Shown in pieces: positions 35,407-43,820 of a DNA stretch of 64,000 bases. A program made the position numbers and the translations under genes. Origin of the DNA: JABDMH01 sp964428345 (GTDB lineage: Bacteria; Bacteroidota; Bacteroidia; Chitinophagales; Saprospiraceae); contig CAYRYD010000019.1 of assembly GCA_964428345.1 (NCBI GenBank), positions 32,905 through 96,904 of the forward strand. The letters are read 5' to 3'. The notes below the pieces were generated by a model. That model had not been told where the DNA came from. It searched no databases and saw nothing but the letters and a program-made list of their open reading frames with translations. Each line of letters begins with the position of its first letter. Position 1 is the stretch's first letter.

Positions 35407-35696
35407 TCATTCTCAGATTAGGTTTATCGTTTTTCAGATAACTAACAGTAATTATCTAATGGTCTATGCTAAATTAAGAAGAAACCGGGTTCCTGTTATA
35501 CCCCAATTCCGGTATTTTTCAGATAATTTATTATCATACATATAAGCAGTTAGTCTTCGCATGGTAACACATCGCAGAATTGTTCTATAGGAACCGGTAT
35601 GGTGAGTTAATGATGGTAACCGGCAGATCCTGGAACCGAAATGCTCAGGTATTGGTATCGGGTGTACCTGAAGAAACACCGTTCGAGAAGTGCCCA
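35407..35696. other. 290-bp gap without recognisable gene
   Basis: Between the hairpin at 35374-35406 and the TrmH-type gene stop. A 77-codon minus-strand frame starts at the TAATG overlapping that stop (35464-35697), but its product looks like no protein family and is rich in scattered His and Arg, so I do not call it. No RNA gene recognised. Confidence 0.5.
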
Positions 35697-36236
35697 TTAT
35701 TTAGAATACCTGGTCAGCTCGTGGGTGCAGTACCATAAGACGATGCCGGCACAAACGGATATATTGAGCGAATGCTTCGTACCCGACTGAGGTATCTCAA
35801 CACACAAGTCAAGCATCGGTAACACGGCATCGTCGATACCCTCGACTTCATTGCCGAAGATCAGGGCGAAAGGCTGACCGGACGGAGGTCTAAACTCACT
35901 AAGCCTGATGCTCGTCGAAGTCTGCTCCACACCCACTAACAGATACCCGTTCTTCTTTAATTCTTGCAGACATTCCACTGTTGTGGGGTGAGCCGACCAG
36001 CTGACCGATTCCGTAGCCCCAATCGCTGATTTCAGGATTTCGCGATGCGGAGGGTGGACAGTAATACCGCACAGATAAACGTGAGCAATGGCAAATGCAT
36101 CGGCCGTGCGAAAGACAGATCCCACATTCAAACCCGACCGGACATTATCCAGAACCACGGCCACCGGACTTTTGGCCATCGACCTGAATTCGTCGACCGA
36201 AATCCGGTTGAGTTCTTCGGTTCTTAGTTTTCGCAT
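35697..36236 (-). CDS. TrmH/SpoU family RNA 2'-O-methyltransferase
   Basis: About 179 residues from the ATG at 36236 (MRKLRTEELNRISVDEF); an upstream in-frame extension to 36479 has no family character and runs into the divergent gene. SPOUT knot motifs are clear: motif 1 VVLDNVRSGLNVGSVFRTADAFAI with the N-x-G-S-x-x-R-T core, motif 2 ALIFGNEVEGIDDAVL, and motif 3 VEIPQSGTKHSLNISVCAGIVLW. It transfers methyl from S-adenosylmethionine to ribose 2'-OH of tRNA or rRNA. The small size without an N-terminal substrate-binding domain suggests a TrmL/TrmH-like tRNA enzyme. Target not determinable. Confidence 0.92.
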   Translation of the reverse strand: MRKLRTEELNRISVDEFRSMAKSPVAVVLDNVRSGLNVGSVFRTADAFAIAHVYLCGITVHPPHREILKSAIGATESVSWSAHPTTVECLQELKKNGYLLVGVEQTSTSIRLSEFRPPSGQPFALIFGNEVEGIDDAVLPMLDLCVEIPQSGTKHSLNISVCAGIVLWYCTHELTRYSK

Positions 36237-36292
36237 ATTGGTATCTTCGGCATTGCGCTGGCAAAAGTAGACAAGTGCCAGTGTGTTTGCAA

Positions 36293-37813
36293 ATGGAAAA
36301 GACTGCTTCCGTGCGCAGGAAACAATACCGCAAATGGCTGGTTTTAGGCGTGGTCTATCTGATACTGATCGCTTTTCACGGATACCGGTTTGGCGATGAA
36401 GACATGGCCGAAACCCTCTCCTATGCCCTTTATCTAAATGATCATAACCTGTATCCCAGAGACCTGTATATCCAGGCAATCGGAGCCCACCAGCTCAATG
36501 AACGCTACCCCTTTACCCTGTTTCTTTCTCTTTTCTCGGGTCACCTGGAGTGGGCATCCTTCATACTGCATCTGAGCTCCACATTGCTCCTGCTTTCCGG
36601 TCTCTGGGAAATCATTAGCCTGTATCTCCGAACAGAGGGTGGTAAATTACTCCTTCTCCTGGCCACCCTGATTGTCACCTATCATCTCAATCTGGGAGGC
36701 AATGAAATCTGGTACCACTACTTTGTGCCCAGTCACCTTGCAAAATGTATCGCTGTCTGGGGCCTGTATTTTTGGTTAAGAAATTATCCGGTCAAAGCCT
36801 ACAGTATGGTAGCCCTGGCAACTTTTGCCCAACCGGTGGTGGGTGCCCAATTGGCTTTGTTGTTTTTTCTCACTGACCTGTTAAAATTTCGCAAAAGGGG
36901 ATTTAAAATTTTTCAGGGACCGCTGGTCTTTGGGTTGACGGCGGGGATCTGGATTACCGCTGTGTTTACCAGTCACCTGATCAGCGATCAGAGTATCACT
37001 AACCGGGAGTTTTATGAAATCATGGAAACCCGGCTGGCTCACCACTACTTCCCATTCTACTACCCTCTCCGCAGTTGGGTTATACTCCTTCCCCTTCTTG
37101 TCTCCGCTTCCTGGATCTGGAAAAGTCGGGATAAGCGCTTATTCTACTTGTTTATCTGGTCTTTTGCGGGAATGATCCTCTATCTGACAGGTGTTGAAGT
37201 TTTGGAGATACCGGCTCTACTGAGTCTACAGTGGTTTAAGATTACTGTCTGGCTCAAACCGCTGGCCATACTCGCCCTGCTGTTTTGGATGGAGTCGCAC
37301 AGCCGGTTTTTTTCGGCAGCTATCAGTCGGTGGATCCTGCCGGCAACTCTCGCCTTCACTCTGCTGCTGTTGAGTGAATTCATTCCGCATCCGGATCACC
37401 GACCTCTCCACCTGCCCGGCACTGACTACTATACCGCTGAAATGGATCTGGCGCTGCAAATGAGGGAAATTTTACCACCTGATGCCTGCATTATCATCCC
37501 GCCCGATGTCACAGGCATTCGATATTTCAGCCAGCGAAGCCTTTTCGTAGATTATAAAAGTAATATTCACAGCAAGCGTTATCTCGCCGAAGCGTCCCGG
37601 CGACGAGAAGAACTCTATGGGATGGATCTATCCACCCGAAGGATGGGCAAAGACCTGGTGACCGAAGGAAAAGCTCATTATCAAAAACTGACCGCGACCG
37701 ACTTTAATCGTTACCGGAACAAAGGGGTGGACTATGTCATGACCCATGGAAATCATCGGCTGGATCTCCCGGTTATCGCGGAAAATTCACTTTTTACCCT
37801 CTACCAGCTCTGA
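36293..37813 (+). CDS. Polytopic membrane protein of unknown function (possibly DUF6798-like)
   Basis: About 506 residues with roughly ten transmembrane helices over residues 15-380 and a soluble C-terminal region of about 120 residues. The ATG at 36293 (MEKTASVRRKQ) is preferred to the GTG six codons upstream. An early periplasmic loop has FGDEDMAETLSYALYLND and YHYFVPSHLAKCIAVWGLYF, a layout like GT-C glycosyltransferases and their relatives. The C-terminal part (CIIIPPDVTGIRYFSQRSLFVDYKSNIHS) resembles what I recall of DUF6798; this is uncertain. Its last 27 bp overlap the convergent pyrG gene. Confidence 0.75.
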   Translation: MEKTASVRRKQYRKWLVLGVVYLILIAFHGYRFGDEDMAETLSYALYLNDHNLYPRDLYIQAIGAHQLNERYPFTLFLSLFSGHLEWASFILHLSSTLLLLSGLWEIISLYLRTEGGKLLLLLATLIVTYHLNLGGNEIWYHYFVPSHLAKCIAVWGLYFWLRNYPVKAYSMVALATFAQPVVGAQLALLFFLTDLLKFRKRGFKIFQGPLVFGLTAGIWITAVFTSHLISDQSITNREFYEIMETRLAHHYFPFYYPLRSWVILLPLLVSASWIWKSRDKRLFYLFIWSFAGMILYLTGVEVLEIPALLSLQWFKITVWLKPLAILALLFWMESHSRFFSAAISRWILPATLAFTLLLLSEFIPHPDHRPLHLPGTDYYTAEMDLALQMREILPPDACIIIPPDVTGIRYFSQRSLFVDYKSNIHSKRYLAEASRRREELYGMDLSTRRMGKDLVTEGKAHYQKLTATDFNRYRNKGVDYVMTHGNHRLDLPVIAENSLFTLYQL

Positions 37814-39442
37814 TATATGTTCCTGGGAAGTTTGCCGGGTAGCATACTGCAATGATGCCCGGACGAATTCGACAAAGAGCGGATGGGGTCTCTCGACCGT
37901 ACTTTTCAATTCCGGATGAAATTGTACTCCGACAAACCAGGGATGTTCCGGAAGCTCTACGATTTCTACCAGTCGAGACTCCGGATTGATGCCCACCGGA
38001 CGTAAGCCGCCACTGATAAACAATTCAAGGTATTCGTTATTAAATTCATAACGATGTCGATGCCGCTCATAAATCAAGGTTTTGCCATAAGCCATTGAAG
38101 TGTTGGAGTCTGGTTTGATCTCGCAGGCATAAGCTCCAAGACGCATGGTGCCCCCTTTCTTGGTAATGGTCTTTTGTTCAGACATCAGATCGATCACCGG
38201 ATGGGTAGTTTTTGGTGACCATTCGGTAGAGGCTGCATCTTTAAGATTCAGGACATTGCGGGCAAACTCCACGACAGCACACTGCATACCCAGGCAAATA
38301 CCAAAAAATGGGATATTGCGAGTACGAACATATTGGATAGCCCGGATCTTCCCTTCGATCCCCCTCTCACCAAAACCGGGAGCTACCAGAATACCTGAAA
38401 TTCCTTTCAGAAACTGAGCAAGATCAGTTTCATCACTGACAGATTCAGAGTGGACTGGAACCACCTCGACCTCACACTCATTGACCGCTCCGGCATGTAC
38501 AAATGCCTCATAAATCGATTTATAGGCATCCTGCAACTCCAGGTATTTTCCAATCAGAGCGATCCTGACTTTTGATTTGGGGTTCCTGAGTCTTGAAAGG
38601 AAGCTCTTCCAGGCGGTCAAATCGGGATCCTCCCGGGGATTGAGGTGTAACTTGGATAAAACGGTCAGATCCAGCTTCTCTTCCTGCATCAGGACCGGCA
38701 CATCGTAGATAGTATCGGCATCAATGGCCTCGATAACAGCACTGACGTGAACATTGCAGAAAAGGGCCAGTTTCTTTCGGATATCCATTGTCAACGGGTG
38801 ACTGGTCCGGCAAACAAGTACATCGGGCTGTACCCCCGAATTAAGCAATTCCTTAACCGAGTGTTGGGTAGGTTTGGTCTTCAGTTCCTTGGCAGCCTCG
38901 AGGTAAGGAATGAGCGTCAGATGAACGACCAGACAGTTTTCCTGCCCCATTTCGTTGCGCATTTGACGCACAGCTTCGATATATGGCAGGGATTCGATAT
39001 CGCCGACTGTGCCCCCTATTTCGGTAATGACGATCTCATAATGTCCGTCGGCAGCCAAGCGGCAGATCCGTCGCTTGATCTCATCCGTAATGTGTGGGAT
39101 CACCTGCACGGTTTTACCCAGGTAATCACCGGCTCTTTCTTTGTTGATAACGGTTTGGTAAATGCGACCGGTGGTGACATTATTGGCCTGGCTGGTGGGT
39201 TCATTGAGAAACCGTTCGTAATGCCCCAGGTCCAGGTCGGTTTCAGCGCCATCGTCCGTCACATAACACTCTCCGTGCTCGTATGGATTGAGGGTGCCGG
39301 GGTCGACATTGATGTAAGGGTCAAATTTTTGAATGGTCACGTTATACCCCCGGGCCTGAAGGAGCTTTGCCAGAGATGCAGAAATAATTCCTTTTCCCAG
39401 CGATGAGGTTACCCCTCCCGTAACAAAGACATATTTGGTCAT
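37787..39442 (-). CDS. pyrG: CTP synthase
   Basis: A 551-residue enzyme of full family length. The N-terminal synthetase domain opens with KYVFVTGGVTSSLGKGIISASLAKLLQ (P-loop) and has the CTP/UTP site block GTVGDIESLPYIEA. The C-terminal class I glutamine amidotransferase has the nucleophile Cys in FFGICLGMQCAVVEFARN and the His/Glu pair in GVQFHPELKS. It makes CTP from UTP, ATP and glutamine. A -7-like TACCTTTG lies on the minus strand at 39486-39493, about 45 bp before the start, without a clear -33. The gene stands alone; its end overlaps a convergent membrane-protein gene by 27 bp. Confidence 0.98.
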   Translation of the reverse strand: MTKYVFVTGGVTSSLGKGIISASLAKLLQARGYNVTIQKFDPYINVDPGTLNPYEHGECYVTDDGAETDLDLGHYERFLNEPTSQANNVTTGRIYQTVINKERAGDYLGKTVQVIPHITDEIKRRICRLAADGHYEIVITEIGGTVGDIESLPYIEAVRQMRNEMGQENCLVVHLTLIPYLEAAKELKTKPTQHSVKELLNSGVQPDVLVCRTSHPLTMDIRKKLALFCNVHVSAVIEAIDADTIYDVPVLMQEEKLDLTVLSKLHLNPREDPDLTAWKSFLSRLRNPKSKVRIALIGKYLELQDAYKSIYEAFVHAGAVNECEVEVVPVHSESVSDETDLAQFLKGISGILVAPGFGERGIEGKIRAIQYVRTRNIPFFGICLGMQCAVVEFARNVLNLKDAASTEWSPKTTHPVIDLMSEQKTITKKGGTMRLGAYACEIKPDSNTSMAYGKTLIYERHRHRYEFNNEYLELFISGGLRPVGINPESRLVEIVELPEHPWFVGVQFHPELKSTVERPHPLFVEFVRASLQYATRQTSQEHISELVEGKK

Positions 39443-39540
39443 ATGAGAAAAAACTGTTAAGTGAAACTTTGCCTGCTACGGAATACAAAGGTAAGGACTA
39501 AGTTTGAAACTCCCGGCTTTTAAAGGCAATAATCTTATAG

Positions 39541-39630
39541 AACAGACCAGACGGATTGGTCACCCATGCGGGAGAAGTGGACACTCCGTTGAGTGCCATT
39601 GAAAAACAACTGAAGAAGGAGTACCTGTAA
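39541..39630 (+). pseudogene. Possible C-terminal remnant of a lost gene
   Basis: A 29-codon open stretch preceded by TAG and ended by TAA reads like normal protein (GLVTHAGEVDTPLSAIEKQL, then KKEYL and stop). It has no start codon in frame. It could be the tail of a gene lost by deletion, or chance. Confidence 0.25.
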
Positions 39631-39636
39631 ACCGTT

Positions 39637-39694
39637 AAAAAAAGTTATTTCAAGGTCTTTCCGGTACCTGGCTACCGAAAAGACCTTGAAATAA
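39637..39694 (-). terminator. Very long terminator hairpin of the arsR-arsM unit
   Basis: Two 22-base arms (39645-39666 and 39673-39694) pair with one mismatch around a 6-base loop. On the minus strand the stem is followed by C and seven Ts (39643-39637). It lies about 80 bp downstream of the arsM stop. Confidence 0.8.
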
Positions 39695-39722
39695 TGAAAA
39701 CAGCCGTCATCATTTCACAAAT

Positions 39723-39760
39723 AAAAAGAGCAAACTATCTTTCAAATAATTTGCTCTTTT
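39723..39760. terminator. First hairpin downstream of arsM, possibly bidirectional
   Basis: AAAAGAGCAAA (39724-39734) and TTTGCTCTTTT (39750-39760) are perfect 11-bp arms with a 15-base loop, ending in T-rich bases on both strands. It starts 12 bp after the arsM stop. Confidence 0.65.
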
Positions 39761-39772
39761 CTTGCGATTTAT

Positions 39773-40603
39773 TCAACTTTCACAACAATCGGATCCACAG
39801 CATTCCTTTTCCGGTTTTTCGGCATAGAAGGTCATACTAAAGATACCGACCTGACTGTCTGTCCAGGATTTCGTCTTTTCAGCAGAAAGAAATTTATCCA
39901 GAATTTCTCCTGGAATTTCCACCTTCTTTTCCTTCTGAATCCTGATATTTTTAAAACCAGTACGTTCAATAATATCCAGATACTCCGATTTTTCCATCGC
40001 ACCTGAAACGCACCCGGCGTACAGTTCAGCTTCTTCGCGTAATTCTTCGGGAATTTCACCAACGACAATCACATCAGAAATGCTGAAATGTCCACCCGGT
40101 TTCAGGATTCGGTAGGTTTCAGCAAAGGCCTTCTCGCGGTTGGGTATCAGGTTAAAAACGCAATTGCTGACCACGATATCGGCTGTAGCGTCCGGCAGTG
40201 GATTTTTATCAATCTCACCCTGATAAAACTCGACATTATCAAATCCCATTTTTTGGGCATTCCTTTGTGCACGGGCAATCATTTCCGGAGTGAAATCAAT
40301 ACCGATCACCCGTCCTTCCGGTCCGGTTTCCGCCCTGGCGATGAAACAGTCATTACCAGCCCCTGACCCCAGGTCGACTACCGTGTCGCCAGGTTTAATC
40401 CGGGCAAATTCGGTGGGAAGACCGCAACCAAGGCCCAGATCGGCATCGGCCACGTAACCCTTCTGCCCCTGGTATTCGTCACCGATAAACGAATACTCCA
40501 CACCTCCGCAACTGCTGCCACAACATCCTCCCTGAGAGGGACTGGTGGCGATGGACGCATACTTTTCGCGGACCAGATTTTTAAGCTCAACTTCTGTTTT
40601 CAT
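39773..40603 (-). CDS. arsM: Arsenite S-adenosylmethionine methyltransferase
   Basis: A 276-residue class I methyltransferase. The SAM site is VVDLGSGAGNDCFIA (about residues 75-89). The three cysteines known to bind and methylate As(III) are present at Cys60 (LGLGCGLP), Cys148 (VVSNCVFNL) and Cys198 (YAGCVSGA). Extra cysteine clusters occur at the N-terminus (GGCCGSSCGG, 25-34) and the very C-terminus (ECCGSDCCES), probably extra arsenic-binding sites. It methylates arsenite to mono- and dimethylated forms. It lies 3 bp downstream of the arsR gene in a two-gene minus-strand operon. Confidence 0.96.
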   Translation of the reverse strand: MKTEVELKNLVREKYASIATSPSQGGCCGSSCGGVEYSFIGDEYQGQKGYVADADLGLGCGLPTEFARIKPGDTVVDLGSGAGNDCFIARAETGPEGRVIGIDFTPEMIARAQRNAQKMGFDNVEFYQGEIDKNPLPDATADIVVSNCVFNLIPNREKAFAETYRILKPGGHFSISDVIVVGEIPEELREEAELYAGCVSGAMEKSEYLDIIERTGFKNIRIQKEKKVEIPGEILDKFLSAEKTKSWTDSQVGIFSMTFYAEKPEKECCGSDCCES

Positions 40604-40606
40604 AAT

Positions 40607-40924
40607 TTAACAACATTTAATTTGGGTAAATAAATTTTTCATTGCCTGCAATGAACCCGCACATACCTCTTCATTGAGGCAATAGCAGGTGCGGGGACCG
40701 TCAATCTCCCCCTCAATCAGACCCGCCTGTTTTAGTGCTTTGAGATGCTGGGAAATGGTCGATTGCGATAAGGGCAGCACTTCGACAATGTCGTTGCAGA
40801 TGCACGCATGACGGCTGGCCACATACTTCAGGATCGCTATCCTGGCCGGATGACTGAGCGCTTTGGCGATGGCTGCCAGTTGGATTTCATCCTCCCTGAA
40901 TTCACTTGCCTTGGAATATGCCAT
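40607..40924 (-). CDS. arsR: ArsR family arsenic-responsive repressor
   Basis: A 105-residue winged-helix regulator. The DNA-reading helix is LPLSQSTISQHLKALKQAGLI. A metal site of the CxC kind is seen at SRHACICNDIVEVL, as in ArsR proteins whose paired cysteines bind As(III), and the protein ends in a further Cys pair (IKCC). It should repress its own promoter until arsenite binds. A perfect dyad covers that promoter 15 bp upstream of the start. arsM follows after 3 bp. Confidence 0.94.
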   Translation of the reverse strand: MAYSKASEFREDEIQLAAIAKALSHPARIAILKYVASRHACICNDIVEVLPLSQSTISQHLKALKQAGLIEGEIDGPRTCYCLNEEVCAGSLQAMKNLFTQIKCC

Positions 40925-40938
40925 AACATTAAATTTTA

Positions 40939-40956
40939 TATCGTAAATATACGATA
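40939..40956. promoter_or_regulatory. Probable ArsR operator
   Basis: TATCGTA-N4-TACGATA is a perfect 7-4-7 inverted repeat lying on the -7 element of the arsR promoter, with weaker symmetric AT-rich flanks. Position and form fit autorepression by ArsR. Confidence 0.75.
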
Positions 40957-40974
40957 ATAAATTTAGGAGACAAG
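40944..40974 (-). promoter_or_regulatory. Bacteroidota-type promoter of arsR-arsM
   Basis: On the minus strand CTTG (40974-40971) and TATATTTA (40951-40944) are 19 bp apart, close to the TTTG-N19-TAnnTTTG consensus. The -7 element lies inside the ArsR dyad. Confidence 0.6.
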
Positions 40975-41083
40975 TTTCTGAGCAACATTTTTTTTATTTT
41001 TTTCGATCGGTTATGGTTCAGATCCAACTGTCTGGTAGTTCCTATGGTCAATTTGTCGTAGTTTTGACATAAATAATCACTGT

Positions 41084-41842
41084 ATGTCCGGGCATAGTAA
41101 ATGGTCCAAAATCAAACGAAAGAAAGGAGCCACCGATGCCAGGCGCTCCAAAGAGTTCAGCCGGATGCTGAAGGAAATTACGATTGCAGTCAAGGAGGGC
41201 AATTCCGGTGACCCAAACTTCAATCCGCGCCTGCGCACAGCATTAGCCAACGCCAAGGGTATTAACTTACCGAAGGAGAATATAGAAAGGGCTATCAGCA
41301 AAGCGCTGGCAAGCAGTCATGAGGCCATGCATGAACCGACATACGAAGGATATGGCCCAGGCGGGATCGCGATTTTTATCGAGTGTACCACCGACAACCT
41401 CAACCGTACGATTTCATCGATCCGGGCAATTTTTAATAAAAAAGGAGGAAACCTGTCTACCTCCGGCTCGGTGGATTATCTGTTTGAACGGAAGGGGGTT
41501 TTCATTTTCCCTTTAGCCGGTCAGGACCGGGAGACCCTTGAGCTCGAACTGATTGATGCCAATGCACAGGATGTGGAATACGATCCGGAGCAGGACGAGA
41601 TCTCCGTCACCGTCAACTTTGAAGATTTTGGGAGTATGCAGAAAAAACTGGAAGAACTTGAAATCGAAGTGACCAGTGCTACTTTGGAGAGGATTCCTCT
41701 GAACACCATCGGAACGGATCTGGAAACCGCCAAGTCCGCAATGACCCTCATTGAGGCTCTGGAAGACGATGACGATGTGGTCCAGGTATTTCACAATATG
41801 GAGCTGACGGAAGAGATGGAGAGCGTCCTGGCTGGCGGATAA
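41084..41842 (+). CDS. YebC/PmpR family DNA-binding regulator or translation factor
   Basis: A 252-residue protein with the classic start MSGHSKWSKIKRKKGATDARRSKEFSRMLKEI and the three-domain YebC layout: helical N-terminal domain, then NLPKENIERAISKALAS, YEGYGPGGIAIFIECTTDNLNRT and SSIRAIFNKKGGNLSTSGSVDYLFERKG. YebC proteins were described as transcription regulators, and more recent work links the family to relief of ribosome stalling; the sequence cannot decide between them. A -7-like TAGTTTTG lies at 41059-41066. The dnaG gene follows after 16 bp. Confidence 0.95.
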   Translation: MSGHSKWSKIKRKKGATDARRSKEFSRMLKEITIAVKEGNSGDPNFNPRLRTALANAKGINLPKENIERAISKALASSHEAMHEPTYEGYGPGGIAIFIECTTDNLNRTISSIRAIFNKKGGNLSTSGSVDYLFERKGVFIFPLAGQDRETLELELIDANAQDVEYDPEQDEISVTVNFEDFGSMQKKLEELEIEVTSATLERIPLNTIGTDLETAKSAMTLIEALEDDDDVVQVFHNMELTEEMESVLAGG

Positions 41843-41858
41843 TATTGATTGGAGCTGA

Positions 41859-43817
41859 ATGATCACACAACAGACTATTGATGCCATCTATCAGGCCACT
41901 CATATCGAGGAGGTGGTTGAAGAGTTTGTGCAACTGACCAGGCGAGGTGTCAACCTCAGGGGGCTCTGCCCTTTTCACGATGAAAAAACTCCTTCATTTA
42001 CGGTATCTCCTTCCAGGAATATCTATAAATGTTTCGGATGCGGAAAAGGTGGAGACGCGGTCAGTTTCCTCATGGAGCATGAAGGGCTTTCGTACCCTGA
42101 AGTGTTGCGTTATCTGGCCAGAAAATACAACATCCCCATCGAAGAAACTCAGATGCCCGAAGAGTTTACCAGTGAAAAACTTGAGCGTGACAGTCTTTAC
42201 CTGATCAATGAATATGCCCGCGATTTTTATAGAGATCAGCTTTACAATACTGATCTTGGTAAAAGCATTGGCCTGAGTTACTTTCGTGAAAGAGGATTAT
42301 TGCGCAAAACTCTGGATGCCTTTGAGCTGGGTTTTGCCACGACCTCCAGGGATGAGCTCACCCGGTCTGCCGTGCAGGCTGGCTATAATATTGATCTTCT
42401 GCGTAAACTGGGGCTGACTACCGAACAAAACCGCGATTTCTTTTTCAACCGGGTCATCTTTCCGATCCACAATTTGTCAGGAAAAGTGGTGGCATTTGCC
42501 GGCCGGATGCTGGTCACTGACAAGAAGGCACCCAAGTACATCAACTCGAAAGAGTCCGAAATCTATCATAAAAGCAATGTTCTTTACGGTTTGCATCTGG
42601 CCAAACAATCCATTCGCAAGGAAGATTATTGTTTGCTGGTGGAGGGATATACCGATGTCTTGTCGTTACACCAGGAAGGTATCACCAACGTAGTGGCTTC
42701 GTCCGGAACTGCCCTGACAACCGGCCAGATCAAACTGATCAGGCGATATACCCGACAAATCAGGATCCTATATGACGGTGACCCAGCCGGAATCAAAGCC
42801 GCCCTGAGAGGAATTGACCTGGTACTGGAACAGGATATGAATGTAGAGTTGGTCCTCCTGCCCTCCGGGGAAGACCCGGACAGTTATATTAAGAAAGTCG
42901 GGGTCACTGCCTTTCGGGAATTTCTTGATAAGGAAGCCAGGGACTTTATTTTGTTCAAGACCAACCTTATCCTCAAAGAGGCAGGCAACGATCCACTGAA
43001 AAAAGCGGGGCTGATCAAGGACATCATTGAAAGTCTGGCCCACGTACCGGACATTATCAAACGCTCGGTCTACACCCGCCAATGCGCTGAACTTCTCAAG
43101 GTCGATGAAAATATCCTGGTAGCCGAGACCAACAAGGTGATGAACCGGAAATTGCGTGAGACCCGGATCAATCAACTGAGGGAAACGCGTACCGACCATC
43201 AGCTTCTGGAGGAGCACCTGCAGCATGAGCAGAAAACCATCTCCGGCACAGTGGTCACTGAAAAGGCAGTGACCGATGAATTTCAGGAACGGGATATCAT
43301 CCGGATCCTGATTTTGTATGGCGACCGGACCATTGAGGAAGAACAGGAAAAAGTGACCATTGCCCAGTTTGTCCTATCACATATTCAGGAGGCCCTCCCC
43401 TTCTTTGACAATCAGCTCTATGCCCGGATTGCCACCGAATATGGATTGGCCCTTACGGAGGGTAAACATCTCAATACCGGTCATTTTACCCATCATGCCG
43501 ACAAGGCTATCGCGTCGCTGGCAATTGAATTGTGCTCCACTCCTTACGATTATAGTGAGAACTGGCAGAAAATGTGGGACATCCACCTCCAGACCCAGCC
43601 CATGCCCGATGAAAATGAAGTTCAGGATACCTTGCAGGCGTTGTACCGTTTTCTCCTGCGCAAGTTTCAAAAGATGAGCGAAGAAAATCTCCGGCAAATC
43701 AAAGACTTCCAGGCCTCCGGTGATGAGGAGTCATTGGTAAAGCATCTTCTGGTTCAAAACATGCTGATTGAAAGACGCAACCAGATCGCCGGCAAACTCA
43801 ATACCGTTATCTTATAA
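41859..43817 (+). CDS. dnaG: DNA primase
   Basis: A 652-residue enzyme of full length. The N-terminal zinc-binding domain has CPFHDEKTPSFTVSPSRN followed by YKCFGCGKGGD (Cys-x2-His ... Cys-x2-Cys). The catalytic TOPRIM core shows LLVEGYTDVLSLHQEG with the active Glu and the DGDPAGIKAALRGIDL block. The C-terminal third is the helicase-binding region. It makes RNA primers at the replication fork. It sits 16 bp downstream of yebC and ends 3 bp from the convergent fba gene. Confidence 0.97.
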   Translation: MITQQTIDAIYQATHIEEVVEEFVQLTRRGVNLRGLCPFHDEKTPSFTVSPSRNIYKCFGCGKGGDAVSFLMEHEGLSYPEVLRYLARKYNIPIEETQMPEEFTSEKLERDSLYLINEYARDFYRDQLYNTDLGKSIGLSYFRERGLLRKTLDAFELGFATTSRDELTRSAVQAGYNIDLLRKLGLTTEQNRDFFFNRVIFPIHNLSGKVVAFAGRMLVTDKKAPKYINSKESEIYHKSNVLYGLHLAKQSIRKEDYCLLVEGYTDVLSLHQEGITNVVASSGTALTTGQIKLIRRYTRQIRILYDGDPAGIKAALRGIDLVLEQDMNVELVLLPSGEDPDSYIKKVGVTAFREFLDKEARDFILFKTNLILKEAGNDPLKKAGLIKDIIESLAHVPDIIKRSVYTRQCAELLKVDENILVAETNKVMNRKLRETRINQLRETRTDHQLLEEHLQHEQKTISGTVVTEKAVTDEFQERDIIRILILYGDRTIEEEQEKVTIAQFVLSHIQEALPFFDNQLYARIATEYGLALTEGKHLNTGHFTHHADKAIASLAIELCSTPYDYSENWQKMWDIHLQTQPMPDENEVQDTLQALYRFLLRKFQKMSEENLRQIKDFQASGDEESLVKHLLVQNMLIERRNQIAGKLNTVIL

Positions 43818-43820
43818 CTT

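Larger units (their letters stand above)
39443..39772. other. 330-bp intergenic region with pyrG leader, a coding remnant and two terminators
   Basis: From left to right it holds the likely pyrG promoter (minus), a short stop-flanked frame that may be a gene remnant, a very long hairpin followed by a minus-strand T run, and a second shorter hairpin next to the arsM stop. No intact gene. Confidence 0.7.

Noticed and set aside
35464..35697. 77-codon minus-strand frame beginning at the TAATG of the TrmH-type gene stop
   Set aside because: The overlap looks like translational coupling, but the product has no family resemblance or plausible composition.
36237..36479. N-terminal extension of the TrmH-type gene
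   Set aside because: The extra 81 residues have no SPOUT character and cross the divergent promoter and the start of the neighbouring gene; the ATG at 36236 gives a normal-length enzyme.
38747..39406. 219-codon plus-strand frame inside pyrG
   Set aside because: Antisense to a clearly conserved enzyme; no family features in its product.
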